DNA from: Ceratodon purpureus
Lineage: Eukaryota > Streptophyta > Bryopsida > Pseudoditrichales > Ditrichaceae
Assembly (NCBI GenBank): GCA_014871385.1
Contig: CM026431.1
Coordinates: 7,437,778 to 7,501,777, forward strand
DNA length: 64,000 bases
Direction of reading: 5' to 3'
Shown here: in pieces, positions 39,428 to 52,194 of the stretch
Layout of the letters: each line of letters begins with the position of its first letter
Position numbering within the stretch: the first letter of the stretch is position 1
The notes under the pieces: model-generated
What the model was told of the DNA's origin: nothing
The model's input: the letters and a program-made list of their open reading frames with translations, nothing else
The model's database searches: none
Made by a program: the position numbers and the translations under genes

Positions 39428-42400
39428 ATGCCGTACCGTCGCCCCCAAGGGAGGTTACCTATAGATCATTTGGGAAGACAGCGTGACCGGGACGCAAAGC
39501 TCTTAAGGAGGGAGATGGCCAGAGCCCGAACACAAGGTCTAGCTCGTGTGAGATGTCCGTGCCGGGTATGCAACCGGGGTGTTCGATCGTGGTACTCTAT
39601 CAAGACTGTGTCCCAGCACATCAGTGACTACGGCTACCATCCTTGGCAGCGTGGTAGCTCTGAGGTGCAATCCTGTACTATTTTGTATTTCAATGTTCTA
39701 CTTTACCCCATAAAATCTTGGTTGCTATCACCCCATACAATCTTCCAGAATACTCTTATACTACAACGTAGGTCTGTTCAGCTTCTTACCACTTACCCCG
39801 AGTTCTGCAGGGATTTAAAGGAGACGAGTCCGATGGGGAGTGGGATGAGCACATTGCTAGAGAATACGGTGAGGCAGCCAGACGAAGTAGAACGATAGTG
39901 CGGGACCCTGAAGTCGCTGGAGTAGACGTCGTAGAGGTTTTAAGGCAGACATTCGGGCTCTGGGATGATCTCCGGGGCACTGTGACAGACGATGCAGAAG
40001 CGCGTGGAGCAACACAACAGGAACAAGCTCTTGAGGACCAGGGCGATGACAGACATCCTCTGGGTGCACAGAGTTTGCCGAGCAGTCCACAGGAATCACC
40101 TTTCCATGGCATGGAGTTCGGATATGATAGTAGAGATGATCTCGACTGGGGAGACCCAGACACAATGGACGAGGCCACCGCTGCTCAACTAGAGCAAATT
40201 CAGGAAGTTGCACGAGTGCCTCTATACGAAGGGTCTCATCTATTGAGCCTGGAGGCGGTGATTCTGTTGCTCAACCAGCTAAGAGGGAACAATGCTACTA
40301 ACGTCCAGACAGACCAATTATTTGCTCTCCTTCACAGGGTGATTCTACCGCAGCCAAACACTCTACCCGATTCGGAGTATGCTGCCTCGCAGATGCTCCG
40401 AAAACTTGGGTTAGAATTCAACTGCATTGACGTGTGTCAAAACAACTGCGTGCTTTTTAGGGGGGAGTACGCAGATAATGTTCTCTGCCCTAGCTGCGGT
40501 TCTCCTAGACGACGAAGGCACGGCAAATCCATGGTACCGGTGAAGATCCTCCGGCATTTTTCACTTGGAGAGCGGTTGAGGAGAATGTTCATGAGCGCGC
40601 TTATGGCAGCCTCTATGACATGGATTGCGAGGGAAAGGCACGAGGATGGTATGGTGAGGCACGTATCGCAGTCACCGCATATGGAAGATATTAGAGCCAA
40701 ATATCCAGAATTCTGCAGCGATCCTCGGAGACTATTTCTGGCTCTATCGACGGATGGCATGAACCCCTTCAGCGAGAAGCGCAGCGTATACTCGACTTGG
40801 CCAGTCACATTGATGAACTACAATCTACCACCCTGGATGACGACGAAGAGGTACTGTATCATACTCTCCTTGATCATCCCTGGTCCGAAGGCTCCATCCG
40901 CAGACGACTTCGATACACTTATCGAGCCTTTGGTACAGGAGCTGGAAATGCTTTGGCACGAGGGAATCATGATGCAGGACGCGGCGCGATTTCGAAATGA
41001 AAGGTACTTTTTGATGAAGGTCATGTTGATATTCTGTACCCATGACTTCCCGGCGTACGGTATGGTCGCGGGGGTCGTCACCAAGGGATACATTGGATGT
41101 CCGATCTGTGGCCCGAACACTGTGTCTAGGAGATCACAGTTCCTAAAGAAGAACGTCTATGACAACCAAGCCCGTCGGCACCTCCCCATTGGACATCCTC
41201 TACGTTCTAATACCCGGGACTTTCGTGGCGCACCTGAGTTCCGAACAGCTCCACCGAGAGTCACAGGTGATGAGGTGATTGCATACGCAGAGCATCGACA
41301 ACGCTGGCTAGACGGTGGAGGGCAGCCTGGTGCACCTGGGGATCCGGTACGGACAAGGGGGGTAAAGCGACGTTCTATCTTGTTTAGACTGCCTTACTGG
41401 AAGGTAACTGTATTGACCCTGTATTACTTGAAACTCTAGTATTCCGTTTTATCAGCCACTTCGTCGGTGTTGTGGTATATGGGGTTTTCATGTGAAGTGT
41501 ATGTGCATTCGCCTGGACCTTCTGTAAATTTAAAATCGACTGGCTAAATTTTTTTCATCATGCAGAAATTGAAGATACGCCACACTCTCGACGTCATGCA
41601 CGTCGAGAAGAATGTGGCGGCGAGTATTCTGGGATATGTGATGGGAGATAGAGACACTATCGACTGCCGTAAGGACATGGAGGCGATAGAGGTATCTCCA
41701 GAACTACACCTGCGGGCCAGACCCGGGCGTGCAAGTTTTTTAAAACCGCATCCTCCTTACTCTCTCTCGCCCTCTGAGTCAAGTAAGTTTTTAAGGACTG
41801 TCCGATCTATAAAGGTGCCCAAAGGGTATAGTGCCAGCATGACCAAAAATATAGGGGAGAAAAAATTCCACGGCCTCAAAAGCCACGACTATCACGTTCT
41901 CATTCAAGACATCCTCCCAGCCTGCATCCGCGGATTGCTACACCCCGGGGCCAGGGATGCTGTGATCCGGTTGGGGAACTGCTTTAAAAAGATATGTGCA
42001 AAGGCCATCGATCCAGCGAGCATACCCAGTCTCCGACAATACGTAGCCGAAACGATGTGTCTACTGGAAGTCTGGTTCCCACCGGCATTTTGGGATATAA
42101 TGCCTCATTTAGTGCTTCACCTGGTCGATGAGTTAGAGTGGTTCGGTCTTGTCCACTCTCGTTGGTGCTACGGTGCGGAGCGGTACTTGTATGTTCTCAA
42201 AAAGTACGTCCGGAATAGAGCCAAGCCGGAGGCGTCGATAGCCAAGGGATACTTGTATGCAGAGGCGCTTGGGCACATGAGCGAGCATTTATCTCTCTAT
42301 CCGGGACACCAGAAAATGTGGGACCCCGATGACAACGAGAGCTACAATGGAGAAGTGCTGGAGGGGGCTCCCAAGAAGGTATTACTCCCGGAGAGCGAGC

Positions 42401-43671
42401 TTAAAGCCGTTCACGAGTTCATAATATACAATTTGCAGGCGACAGAGACACTTCGGCAGTAAGTTCACTGTAAACCATATTTTGTATTTCTATGTAATGT
42501 TGGTGTGTTGCTGAGCGAGGGACCCTCCACTGTACTGCCACTGTTCATGCAATATGCGCACAGTGGGATATATTTTGGATGTGTGTATACATGTATTTTG
42601 CGGATTACGTTTGGGATGTGAGCTAAGGATTCGGTAATGCAGGGAGTACGATGTGGCCGCGATGGTGCATCGACGTAGGCCGAGGGGGAGAGCGTTTCCA
42701 CTGTTCTCAGCGTGGTTGGAGACACGCGTGGATGCTATGCTTGCCGGAGGCGAAGAGGTGACAGCAGAACTTCGGAACCTGTCGCAACTGCCCCTGCCGT
42801 GGGTGAACGAATACAAACGAATGGCGGCGTTTGGAAATCACTACAAAATCGAGGACCCCGGAGTGGGGAATACATTTGAGACTTACGACTCTGGGGTGGC
42901 ATGTGTTGCGGCAACCCTGTGTCAAGCTTCTACCGTAGACCAACGACCGGTAGAGGCTGACCTTAAGTACGTAGGTGTGCTACGCCGAATCATACAGGTG
43001 AATTATGTTTATCGACAAATCATAGTAATGGAGTGCAGTTGGATCAAACCGAACGTTACCGGAAACGTAACCATGAAACAAGATGACCATGGTTTCTGGT
43101 TATTCAGGAAAGACGCTTTCCAGGGCCCACGAGTGGAACCATACATTCTCCCGGTTCATGCCTCCCAGGTACGCATGATTTCACGGCTTTTTTTTCTCCA
43201 TGTTTTTTGGATTTGAAACGACATTACTGTCCTTCGCTACCCTCTCTACTAGGTAACAGATGTTTGCATTGAGTCTGACCTGAAGTCTATTTTGTATCAA
43301 AGGTATTTTTTGCCCTAGACCTTCAGAATCCGAACTGGATGGTAGTCATTCAGAAAGAACCAAGATCCCGAAGAGTGGAGGGGGATTCGGATGAAATTGT
43401 AATCGGCGCATCAGGATATGCCAACCCTGTCACGTCTGGCGATGGGAATGTCGGACATGCTGACGGTAGCGACGTCGGTGATCACGAAGGTGACAGCGTC
43501 CCGGTCCAGGAGGTTTATGTGGTGGATGCTGAGAGAGAGCATGCCAATGCTCCTGAGGATGTCTATGACATCGACCACATCGATGATGACGACGATGACG
43601 ACATAGAAATCGAAGAAGATGCGGCTGAAGAGGACATTGTGGAGTCTCTGGCTGCCATGGGATTTCACTGA
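39428..43671 (+). CDS. CACTA (En/Spm, TNP2-like) transposase, intact
   Basis: Five exons join in phase: 39428-39664, 39811-41403, 41566-42458, 42643-43168, 43303-43671, giving 1205 residues. The N-terminus has the transposase-associated zinc pattern VRCPCRVCNRGVRSWYSI then HISDYGYHPW. The core Transposase_21 region shows LALSTDGMNPFSEKRSVYS (D394), TWPVTLMNYNLPPWM, LIIPGPKAPSADDFDTLI, EPLVQELEMLWHEG and FCTHDFPAYGMVAG (D491), then LDVMHVEKN (E624): the D-D-E arrangement expected for CACTA enzymes. The C-terminal DUF4218/DUF4216-like parts read WFGLVHSRWCYGAERYL and VFFALDLQNPNWMVV, then an Asp/Glu tail (DDDDDDDIEIEEDAAEED). It cuts and pastes elements by binding subterminal repeats in the nucleus. 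No stop or frameshift is present, so it could be functional. Confidence 0.85.
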
Positions 43672-44749
43672 TGTCTGGCACGGCAAGTGGACGTATAGTG
43701 GAATTGATGAGCGAGATTTAATGGCCTATGCGTCTGCTATGGCTGCTGTAGGTAGTTGTAGTCTGATTAACACAGGGAGGGTCCGAGCAGATATAAGCGG
43801 ATGTGCGAATTCGGACGTACCGCTGGTAATGTCTAAGCTCCTATAATATTATGCACGTGTCAGTGAATTCTGTCCCTCGAATGATCTGTGAACGTGCGAT
43901 CCAAAGTACTTCGAATGTGATGAGTATGATATTGACATTTACAGTTGATGGATACGGGGTAAGAGGACATGGTGTGACGTTAACTGCATGTGATGTACCG
44001 ATTACTGAATCACTTTTTCGTCACATCAAATATAATAAGGGATTAATATGTTGTTTTAAAATGTATAGGAATGTGACGTAGCACGGAAGGTCCTTTTCCA
44101 TGAACACCGTGTGGGGATCAATTAGGATGAGTCACTTTCCTTGTATCATAAGGGTCAGTGAATCTGTGGATGGATTCATTCATGCTAGATGAGCCCTGAT
44201 GTAGAGGTGTATACCTGTAGCATAAAGGGAATGTTTACTTACCTGAAATTTAGGCCATACATAGGACGACTATGTACGTGGCTAATATACTTTTTTTTCG
44301 GAGCAACTGCAGCGGAACTGGAGTTTGTATAAATGAACTGACTGTGTGTAATGGGTGTGGCAGTTGGGGAGGAATGCGCTTCAATGCATCGAACGAAGTC
44401 AGTGGAGTTGGACACGTCAGCAGCTCTGATTTTAGAAACTTCCTGTGGCCGATGAATTTTTGGAACTTGTACTTGTGGGTGAATTCACAGTACTATACGC
44501 CATCCAAAGTCGTTTTTAGACATAGTAGACGGGGTAGGCGATACTAGGTGAGCCATTATACATCTTCAAGTTTGCGGCTGGAGAGTTGCGTTGAGAGAGC
44601 GGTACATCAAGTCTGACCCCGTTCTGAACAAACATCTCATTGTTATGTTGACGACGGTAATTCAGGCAGTGTGTATTACATGTCAAGTTCTATCAACAGT
44701 CACACAATTTTTTAATTTTTTCCCTCTTATTTTCTGCAGGTGTGATGCA
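43672..44749. other. Inter-gene region inside the CACTA locus
   Basis: No supported gene. 3' flank of the transposase gene and possible promoter for the Cys-rich ORF. Confidence 0.35.
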
Positions 44750-45393
44750 ATGTCAGGGTGCGCCGTTTCGATTCTCGATGAGGATGGGATTCCGCTCCCA
44801 TTCGGCCAACTGCGGAATGTGAACGTGCAAAAGAAGGTGAGTTTTCAATTGGACGGCGGGGGGTGACTCTAACTAGAGCATGGATGATTGTACACATCAA
44901 TACTTTAGTTTGAATCTTTAGTGGTATGAGAATCTTCTCGCACCGTCGTAGACAAAAACTAAGTGTGGACTACTCATTCCAGCCGGGGCGAGTTACAACT
45001 GCATCGATGAGGGTTCCTGAGAAGTACCAGTATCCGCGGGATGCTACGTCTATGTGGAACGGCCCCAACTACAGGCATCTCTGTAACCACTGCCGGTGTT
45101 TTTTTTGCACGGCACTTAGATGGGTGGTACTTCCCCACTGCAAGTGCAAGCTTCCGAGTGTTCGTCTGGGATTGACGTTGGACGCTAGGTTGCGGGCGAA
45201 ACGAAGACTATGTAGACACCTACCGAGACACAAGACAAGCAGTTTCTACGACTGTTTATGCGTGGATTTCGGACATGGCTGGAGGGCGATTTGTCATGTG
45301 CAAGACTGTGACTTAAGCAAGGGTAATCCTACTGGGTTATTGCCCAGCGAAGATAAGTTCGTAGACTCTACTACATCGTTCAGAACAGCTTAA
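44750..45393 (+). CDS. Cys/His-rich small protein in CACTA locus
   Basis: Exon 44750-44836 follows a good acceptor (ttttctgcag) and reads MSGCAVSILDEDGIPLPFGQ...VQKK before the donor GTGAGT. A second exon in 44930-45393 encodes LSVDYSFQPGRVTTASMRVP, a cysteine cluster (HLCNHCRCFFCTALRW, LPHCKCKLPS) and an Arg-rich helix with more Cys/His (CLCVDFGHGWRAICHVQDCD), ending FRTA. The acceptor of exon 2 and its phase are not settled. The Cys/His spacing suggests a zinc-binding, perhaps DNA-binding, fold that I cannot name. It sits between the transposase and its partner gene and may be a third element protein. Confidence 0.4.
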
Positions 45394-46735
45394 TTTGGAA
45401 CATGACGTCAGGTACGGCTTCATGTTAGGGAATTTTTAATCAAAGTACTGGAGTGTAATTTGATTATATCTTACATTTTCGTCGACAATGTTTGACAAAT
45501 TCAGTTTTTAATTTCTGATTCGATTCCTATAACCGCATGTCCCTGATTTATGGTTGAATAAAGTGAAATTTATATTAACCGTTTATGTGCTACATTTATC
45601 CACAAATTATTGTATTTGATAACAGCCGGAAGAAGGTACGTTTCATACAGCAATTGGGAGTTATTGACCTATAGGGAAGATATTGAATTAGTCTGCTTAT
45701 CCTTTTCCAGTGTATTTTTATATACACTCGTGGATGGGTGTTTGCAAGCCCCTTCAATGTTCTACAAATAGACAGTTGGAATAAATCCAATTCACAAACC
45801 TGTCGGTAGAATACCTTAATAATGACGGAACATATGAACTGTTTTATATAATACGGACATTTATTAACCTTGTACTCATCATTGACCTAGACTGGATTTC
45901 CTTGAGTCGTAGACAGCTCACCAGTGTAGGATTAATTTTTTTCTAACTATATCACTGCATAAAAGATTTAAATTAGGCAATATTGTATGTGTGGCTAATT
46001 GAAAGTTACTGTATTTGCTGTATAGTCCTTCATGTTTTACTAACATCAGAGTATGTTGATGTCCGAGCCAGGAGGGGGCATGAGACATAATTTCACAAAT
46101 CCCCACCTTTAGGTATGACATTCATTCATAACGGGATAATTAGAGTCATTATGATAGTAATTTGGGTTACGAGTAAATGGAGTCATTCTGATAGTGAGTA
46201 TAGTTATTCTGATAGTAACTTGGGGAAATTTTGGCATTCTGTTAGTGAGATTGGATGGAAAAAAAAAAACACACGATCAGGATGGGGCCTGAACTCAGTT
46301 GTAATGATGCCATCTCTTTACGGGACATGATACATGGTTTTTATGGGGTAGTGCAGCATGGGCATGTGTTTGATTGACATGCTTCTGACCCATGATATCC
46401 CAGCCGATAGATTATAGTGGCATTCATTTTCATGACCCAGCGATCGTCGGATTTGCTAAACTTGAAATGATGGTGGCAAGGGGTGCCCATTGTGTAGCAT
46501 GTTTATGCATGGGATGCCACCATGGAGCACTCTGGATTTATAATGAGATCAATGACAAGACTAGACCTTTTGAGAACATGGCAATGAAAGCCACTCCAAG
46601 AGGGGGAATTGATAATCAGTATCCCTGTGGAGGAGACGGTTGGACTCATGATGAACGTGATGTGGGGATTCGGGAACTCGCCTGGCATGTCATCTGACGG
46701 CGCACTTCTCCACTCCATTAGTCACATACTGTGCA
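45394..46735. other. AT-rich non-coding region with short repeats
   Basis: No gene seen. Around 46125-46250 there are four imperfect copies of 'gtcattctgatagt' (or 'tagttattctgatagt'). Confidence 0.4.
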
Positions 46736-46740
46736 ACGTA

Positions 46741-46748
46741 GTATAAAA
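46741..46748 (+). promoter_or_regulatory. Possible TATA box (GTATAAAA)
   Basis: GTATAAAAC in a moderate-GC context, about 700 bp upstream of the ATG at 47440. The intervening 46775-47410 could be leader and intron; no coding exon there is supported. Confidence 0.3.
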
Positions 46749-47439
46749 CATGGCTTGCTAATACAGGGAGCTCATTGTGTCATTCGCATGAACATCGGAG
46801 TGTGTTAGCGAGTGCTGAGAGCTTGAGTCCGTGGCTGGTATTCAGGAGCGTCGAGTTCGGTGACTTGAGCAACCCAGGGAGGCAATTGGTGGAGCAATTC
46901 GAGGAGGTTGGTTCTGTTCCGTTTGTGTTGGACATTTCTGCGGTGACTTTGATATCATTCCTTGCAATGCTTGCTGGATATAGACGTAGTGTTTTGTCTG
47001 TTGACTTCGCTTGCGGCTCTACGTGTGGCGGAATGTCTCCGAGGTAACGCACTTGTGCAATCCCTTTGTCCGTTTGCTCGGTGGGTTTTAGCACTCGCTC
47101 CAACCGCATGCAATTGGTGGCGGAGGTGGGTTTTGCAGGACACAGACTCTCATCCGCTTCCGTTTTGGCGCTTTGGCGACAGAGGCGGAGGGGAAATAAC
47201 AGCGCTTCAGAACATCCTCGGTACGAGATTTGATTTGAGAGTTACATGCATAGGCCATGGTAGTCGAGTATTCGCGTGTTTGCAGATGTAGATGGGTAGG
47301 AGGAGTGTATGGATTTAGAGCTTTCTGTCTTGTGATTAGTATTCTGTGTCTACGAAACATATGCACTCGGAGTAACTGTGTTTTCTGAAAATCTATCTGG
47401 CCAGGCAAAGTATCGCGGAGAAACACCCAAACGGTCGAC

Positions 47440-49662
47440 ATGGTGAACACGCGAAGCAGACATGAAGGATGGAGGAAGGACCTCAAAGCTCTAGCCTCGG
47501 CATCAGAGGATCGTGAAGCTGGCTCAATATGGTGGTTCAGAGAGGAGAAGGGTCTAAACGGCCACGGCGTCATTCCGGGGACGTCGCTGGAAGCTCGACA
47601 CTGCTCGCGAAAGGAGTATGTTGATTTCTGGGGAGAGAAGAACTACCACAACGGTGGTCACTACAAGCACAGAGTGTCTCCGAGAATGGTGAGGCGCATC
47701 CGACATATGTATCAGTTGTGTTTTCAGCGACCCGTTGGTTCGGCGGAGGCCATCCCATATCATTTTGGGCGTGGTTTACTTGCGGAACGGAATGGACACC
47801 CGGTGAATTGGGCGGCATATGCCCGGAAAATGACTCACCGCGGTACGGGCGATAGGGCCCATCTGGGAGAGAAGGGGACTCCACCCGGGGAATTGCGCCG
47901 GAATGGTCTACCATTTGCCTTTGTAACTATGGAGGAGCTGCGAAAACGCACGAGGCCCGAGGATTGGCCGAAAAACGAGGCAGTTGCTGAAACGGAGGAT
48001 GAAGAGGGACACGACACTGATTGGGAAGTGAACGTCGAGTTTATGCCGGACGATAATGATGTGGCTAATCTAATACGCCTGGGGAAATCGAGAAATCTCT
48101 GTCCACAAGAAGCGACTACACCATGTTCGAATTCGCCGGGAGTACTTCCAGTTAGTGAAACTGCCGCTGGTAATTTCTGTACTCAAAGTGTATTATACTT
48201 TGTTGTCCTGTTCCGCAATGTGTGATGTCAATTGGTGTATGTTTGTGATATTCGAAGCACGGCTTAATAACGGGAACTCCTACAACGTATAAAATTGAAG
48301 TACATGTTCTCAACTAACGGCGGTGGTTGTGATTTTCCAGAGGCTGAGGAGGACGGATCTCTACAAAATGAGGGTGGAAACGTGGTCGTGGAATGCAATT
48401 GCGCGAACAAGCGTGCACGTACTCGATCTGTGGCGGTGAAAGAAGAGCCTGCTATCCCAGCCTTCGAGGGTGTCATTCCGGGTGAGTGCAATGGAGTACT
48501 GTGGTATACGCTGAATTCCGTTTGGGTACTGTATGCCTCCTTAAAACATGTCGTTGCGTACACATTTGCAAATGAAGTCGGATTCCCAGTTGCATATGAA
48601 TTGGAAAACTGAATCTAGTGGGGGCTATGACAGGACTTCATGTGAAGGAGGAGGCTGTGGAGTTCTGTGGACTGGACCTTCCGATGGATGACTCGGCAGA
48701 GGGAGAGGAACCGACTCTTCCAAGGTGGACTGCTCCTCTTCTGGCAGGAGATGGGCACGATGCTGAGGAAGTCTCCCAAATGGGCGCGGAGCAGCATATG
48801 ACGGAGGCCGAATGGAAGGTCGCTTTTTTGAATAAGAGAAGGGAGGAACCGAGGCTACGAGGTGACCAAGGTACATTATTCAGTCCAATAGCGATCTTAA
48901 AAGACCTGGACATTTACTGATACAGAGTTTAATTTTTTAGAAGTCATTGGCAGCCGTGGTTTCAGTACAAATTGAGGTCTTTGCAGCATTGCCAAAATAT
49001 GCCGTCATCATTCACTATTTCTAACGTGCTTGGAAATCTCTTAAGCAGGAAAGGACCTGCCAGAGCTACCGCCTCTAACATTAGAGGCATGCCGACAGTA
49101 CGTGGACCTGAAGATGAAGAGAGCAGCTGAGATTCTGGACGAGAAGGCGAAAAGACTTTCGGAGGTGTTGCTGGAGTTCAAGCTGGACACGGCGGCATGG
49201 AGGATGCAAACGCTTCGGGCGGAGCATTTTCGAAAGCAGTACGATCTCGCGGCCGCGGTCACAGCACACGTTCGAGGTCGATATGGAACAGGACAGCAAA
49301 GCGTTATAGCATACGCTGATGAAGTGGATGCGCTGAGACGGAAAACCGAGGCGGAGCACCAATGCATCAATGAACGGGCGAGGGCGATGGAGACGGGGGA
49401 TGATATGGAACGTATGACAGGAGAGCTCCACGCGCTGGAAAAAGATATGGCAGATTGGGCGGCGAACGCCGACCATCATGCGGAGGAGCTATTCCGGCAA
49501 CTGAAGCGCCGAGACATCGACGAGCAAACCGCGTTCTACGCCGCAGGCCTTGACTGTCCGTGCAGCGACGACAGATGCGAATACCCTTACGCGTTCACAG
49601 AGCAGAATGGGCATGGACCATCTGTCCAACGATGTCCGCGGACATGGTCCTCTCACTCGTGA
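47440..49662 (+). CDS. CACTA partner protein with coiled coil, 578 residues
   Basis: Four exons join in phase through GT-AG introns: 47440-48169, 48341-48481, 48619-48870, 49049-49662. The start MVNTRSRHEGWRKDLKALAS is basic. A conserved-looking N-terminal region follows (WWFREEKGLNGHGVIPGTS; YHNGGHYKHRVSPRMVRRIR). The middle is acidic, and the C-terminal exon is a long charged coiled coil (KMKRAAEILDEKAKRLSEVL; ALEKDMADWAANADHHAEEL), closing with a small Cys cluster (CPCSDDRCEYPY). It lies 3.8 kb downstream of the CACTA transposase on the same strand. By position and coiled coil it may be the element's TNPA-like DNA-binding protein, but I see no sequence similarity I can name. The frame is intact. 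Confidence 0.6.
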
Positions 49663-50763
49663 TTCAGCCTACGGATGCGGACTGGGAGAGGGAAAGGGCA
49701 TGGGAGATGTGCAAAGGTATCGCGAGTGGGAAAAGGAGAGGAGATGTGGACGGTCATTAGCTTCAAGGGGGAACCGAAGACTGTCCGTGAACACCTTGTT
49801 TTTTTTTGATGCAGCGAGTTTCTGTAGCTGTAGAAAAAGAAGCCATAGCGTTAGTGCGGGGTTATATGTGATAAGTATGTCTAGTCCAGGAAGTGTATTT
49901 TTTTGTATAGCATTGACTCTCCCCCCGGGAGATATGTAATTACCAGGTGCAAAAAATGCACCTTCAAGGAGTCAGACTTGAACAGAATCTCCCGTATTTT
50001 GTAAGAGTTTTGGACACTTAGGCAGTTGAATTCATCGCAGCATTGTGTTACGTTCTTGTCAATCCACACTCATAGAACACGAGATGTTTCAAAAACAGAA
50101 TGTTCATTGTAATTGGCGTGATTGATATTTCGGACAGTGTGAAAGTTTAACATCTGGCATTGATTGAACTAAGTTGGCAAACTGAATGAATGCCCCTGCC
50201 GGAACTTCATAGTACTCGTCTTAGATGTACAGAGTGCGCAGTCGCTGTTCCGATGATTCTGGGAAATGCATGAGTCACTATGTTTTGGAATCGAAATTAA
50301 ACGGTGAGGCGGTTGTAGATTTTGAGTTGAAGCAAATGTACTTGGACCCGTACCTGCAGTCCCCTGTGCAATGGAATTACCCAGGCAGTGGACAATGGGG
50401 TTTAATTTACCGTCACATGATCAAGCGAAAATCACGTACTCTTAGTCCTACGCAGGAAAACCATATCCACAAATCGGTGCACCTCGGAGGAGGCACTTCA
50501 TGCGCCCAACCACCCTGCCACCTAAAACCCAAAGGCATCCCATTTCTCCTTTCAGAATCGAATGCTGCCTTAGTCGACCCTCACAAAGGTCAGTCACTCC
50601 CTCTATAACCCTCTGTGTGCCGTTTTCCGAATGTTAATCCTTGTCATCTTCCACTTCGATCTGCAAAGCCGTTTTGTATAGCGCCACCGAATCCCTTGTA
50701 CGCTTTGTGTTGCGCAGTGGTTTTCTCTGTCGAATCTTCGTCATGAGAGTGTATTGACAGATT
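49663..50763. other. Intergenic, one weak frame
   Basis: A plus-strand frame at 50225-50608 (VDFELKQMYLDPYLQSPVQW) has some protein-like character but no domain and no supported start context. Nothing else is seen. Confidence 0.3.
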
Positions 50764-51375
50764 ATGATTGCGGGAATAGGAAGCTTTACGTCCACAGCCA
50801 TGGAGAACTGCGACTTCATCGAGTATGACCTCTACAAGGAAGGGGTGAAGAGCAAGTTTTGGTCGAAAATGCCGCTTGCAATACACGATACCATGGCGTG
50901 TGCAGGTGAATCTTCAAGGTATCGCATTGGTATGAACCTTCTGGAAGAAGAACGGTTGCTCAGTTCCATTCCTCAACATGAGAGAGTGGATCTTTTCTCC
51001 AAGAGCACTGGATCCTTTCTCGAGGAGCTCGGCGATGACCTCGTCCTAACACTGCTGTGGCCGAAGCTTGTGGACGGCAATACGAAGGTGGGCAACTTCC
51101 AAACGTGTTGCCTTCTTCGGTGCGTATGTTCGGGTTGGAAAACGTATGTGGAGGACCGTGCGGAATGGCAGAAGGGTCTCCTATCTTGGTCCGCGGGAGA
51201 TCACCGCAGTTGGCAAGAGCTTCCTGCAGACTACATGGAGCGCTTACAGAGGAGAGGAGAAAACGAAACATCTGAGTCCGGGAACACAACTGAAGAAGAA
51301 GGGGACATACATGCATCCTCGGATGAAGCTGAAGAAGAGTCGTCACCTTCAGAAGATGATATGAGTGACATGTAG
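50764..51375 (+). CDS. F-box-like protein, paralog of 37988 gene
   Basis: Frame from 50764 (MIAGIGSFTSTAMENCDFIE; an internal Met at residue 13 could be the start) to 51375, 203 residues. The shared core is LGDDLVLTLLWPKLVDGN and LLRCVCSGWKTYVEDRAEW, matching the 37988 protein at WPxL, LRCVxxGWKxYVE and EW. As there, the C-terminus is strongly acidic (TEEEGDIHASSDEAEEESSP). An F-box-type Skp1-binding role is a pattern-based guess. The two paralogs lie 12.8 kb apart on the same strand with the CACTA genes between them. Confidence 0.5.
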   Translation: MIAGIGSFTSTAMENCDFIEYDLYKEGVKSKFWSKMPLAIHDTMACAGESSRYRIGMNLLEEERLLSSIPQHERVDLFSKSTGSFLEELGDDLVLTLLWPKLVDGNTKVGNFQTCCLLRCVCSGWKTYVEDRAEWQKGLLSWSAGDHRSWQELPADYMERLQRRGENETSESGNTTEEEGDIHASSDEAEEESSPSEDDMSDM

Positions 51376-52190
51376 TTCTGTAAGAGCGTTGCACACTCAG
51401 CAGTCGTGCCCGTTTCGTCAACATACTTCGAGAGTAATTGTACCGTCACTTTCACATGAATTGAAAGACCTTTCATCTACTTGTCCATGTTCCTCTGGGA
51501 AATAAGGTGATCACAGTATAAAATTTGAAATTGCGAACTCAGACATACATCAACCCTAAATCCGAACGATGAGGATATTACTTGTTCTGACTCTACAACG
51601 CCTATGTAGACCATATCAAAATGGTCCGTCGTAGAGGGCAGCTTGAAATTCCGAACATGGTAATATCAAGATCCCCATGCTCGTGTGAAAATTTGATCGC
51701 CTAGCCCAACATGAAATTTGAGAAACGGCATGTGCAAGATGGACCAACCAATGACGGATACTGAGGTCGCTTACCAGCCCCGGAAATCATCTCAAATAAG
51801 TAGCCGCTGTCTAGGTGTGTGGGCAACGGTAAAAGTGAATAACATGTCCCGAACTCTCCGATCCAGATTAGAAAGTAAACCCCACGCTTCGCAAAAATGT
51901 ACCACCGGTAAACTTTGGTGTACATTGATGAGCGCATCCTAGTATCGAGATAGGGGAGATGGTGAATGTATCCCTAAACGTAGGTAACTTTCCATGCCCT
52001 TAGATCGTCAGGAGGGTAAATAATACACACGGAACCACAAGACGACACAGGATACAGCGCTAGGAAGAGCCGGAACGCAAACGGATGGTCGATAGATCGG
52101 GGACATCTGAAACTGGTGGTACTTCTTCACTGCGAGTAGAAAAAAAATGGAGAAGGACCTCCGCACTGGAGAGAAAAAACCCGGTTTCCT
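51376..52190. other. Intergenic, nothing recognised
   Basis: No supported coding or repeat structure. Confidence 0.35.
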
Positions 52191-52194
52191 ACTA

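Noticed and set aside
46392..47300. Short frames such as 46392-46697 and 46775-47047 as upstream exons of the 47440 gene
   Set aside because: No in-phase acceptor/donor pair links them to the ATG at 47440, and their peptides show no domain.
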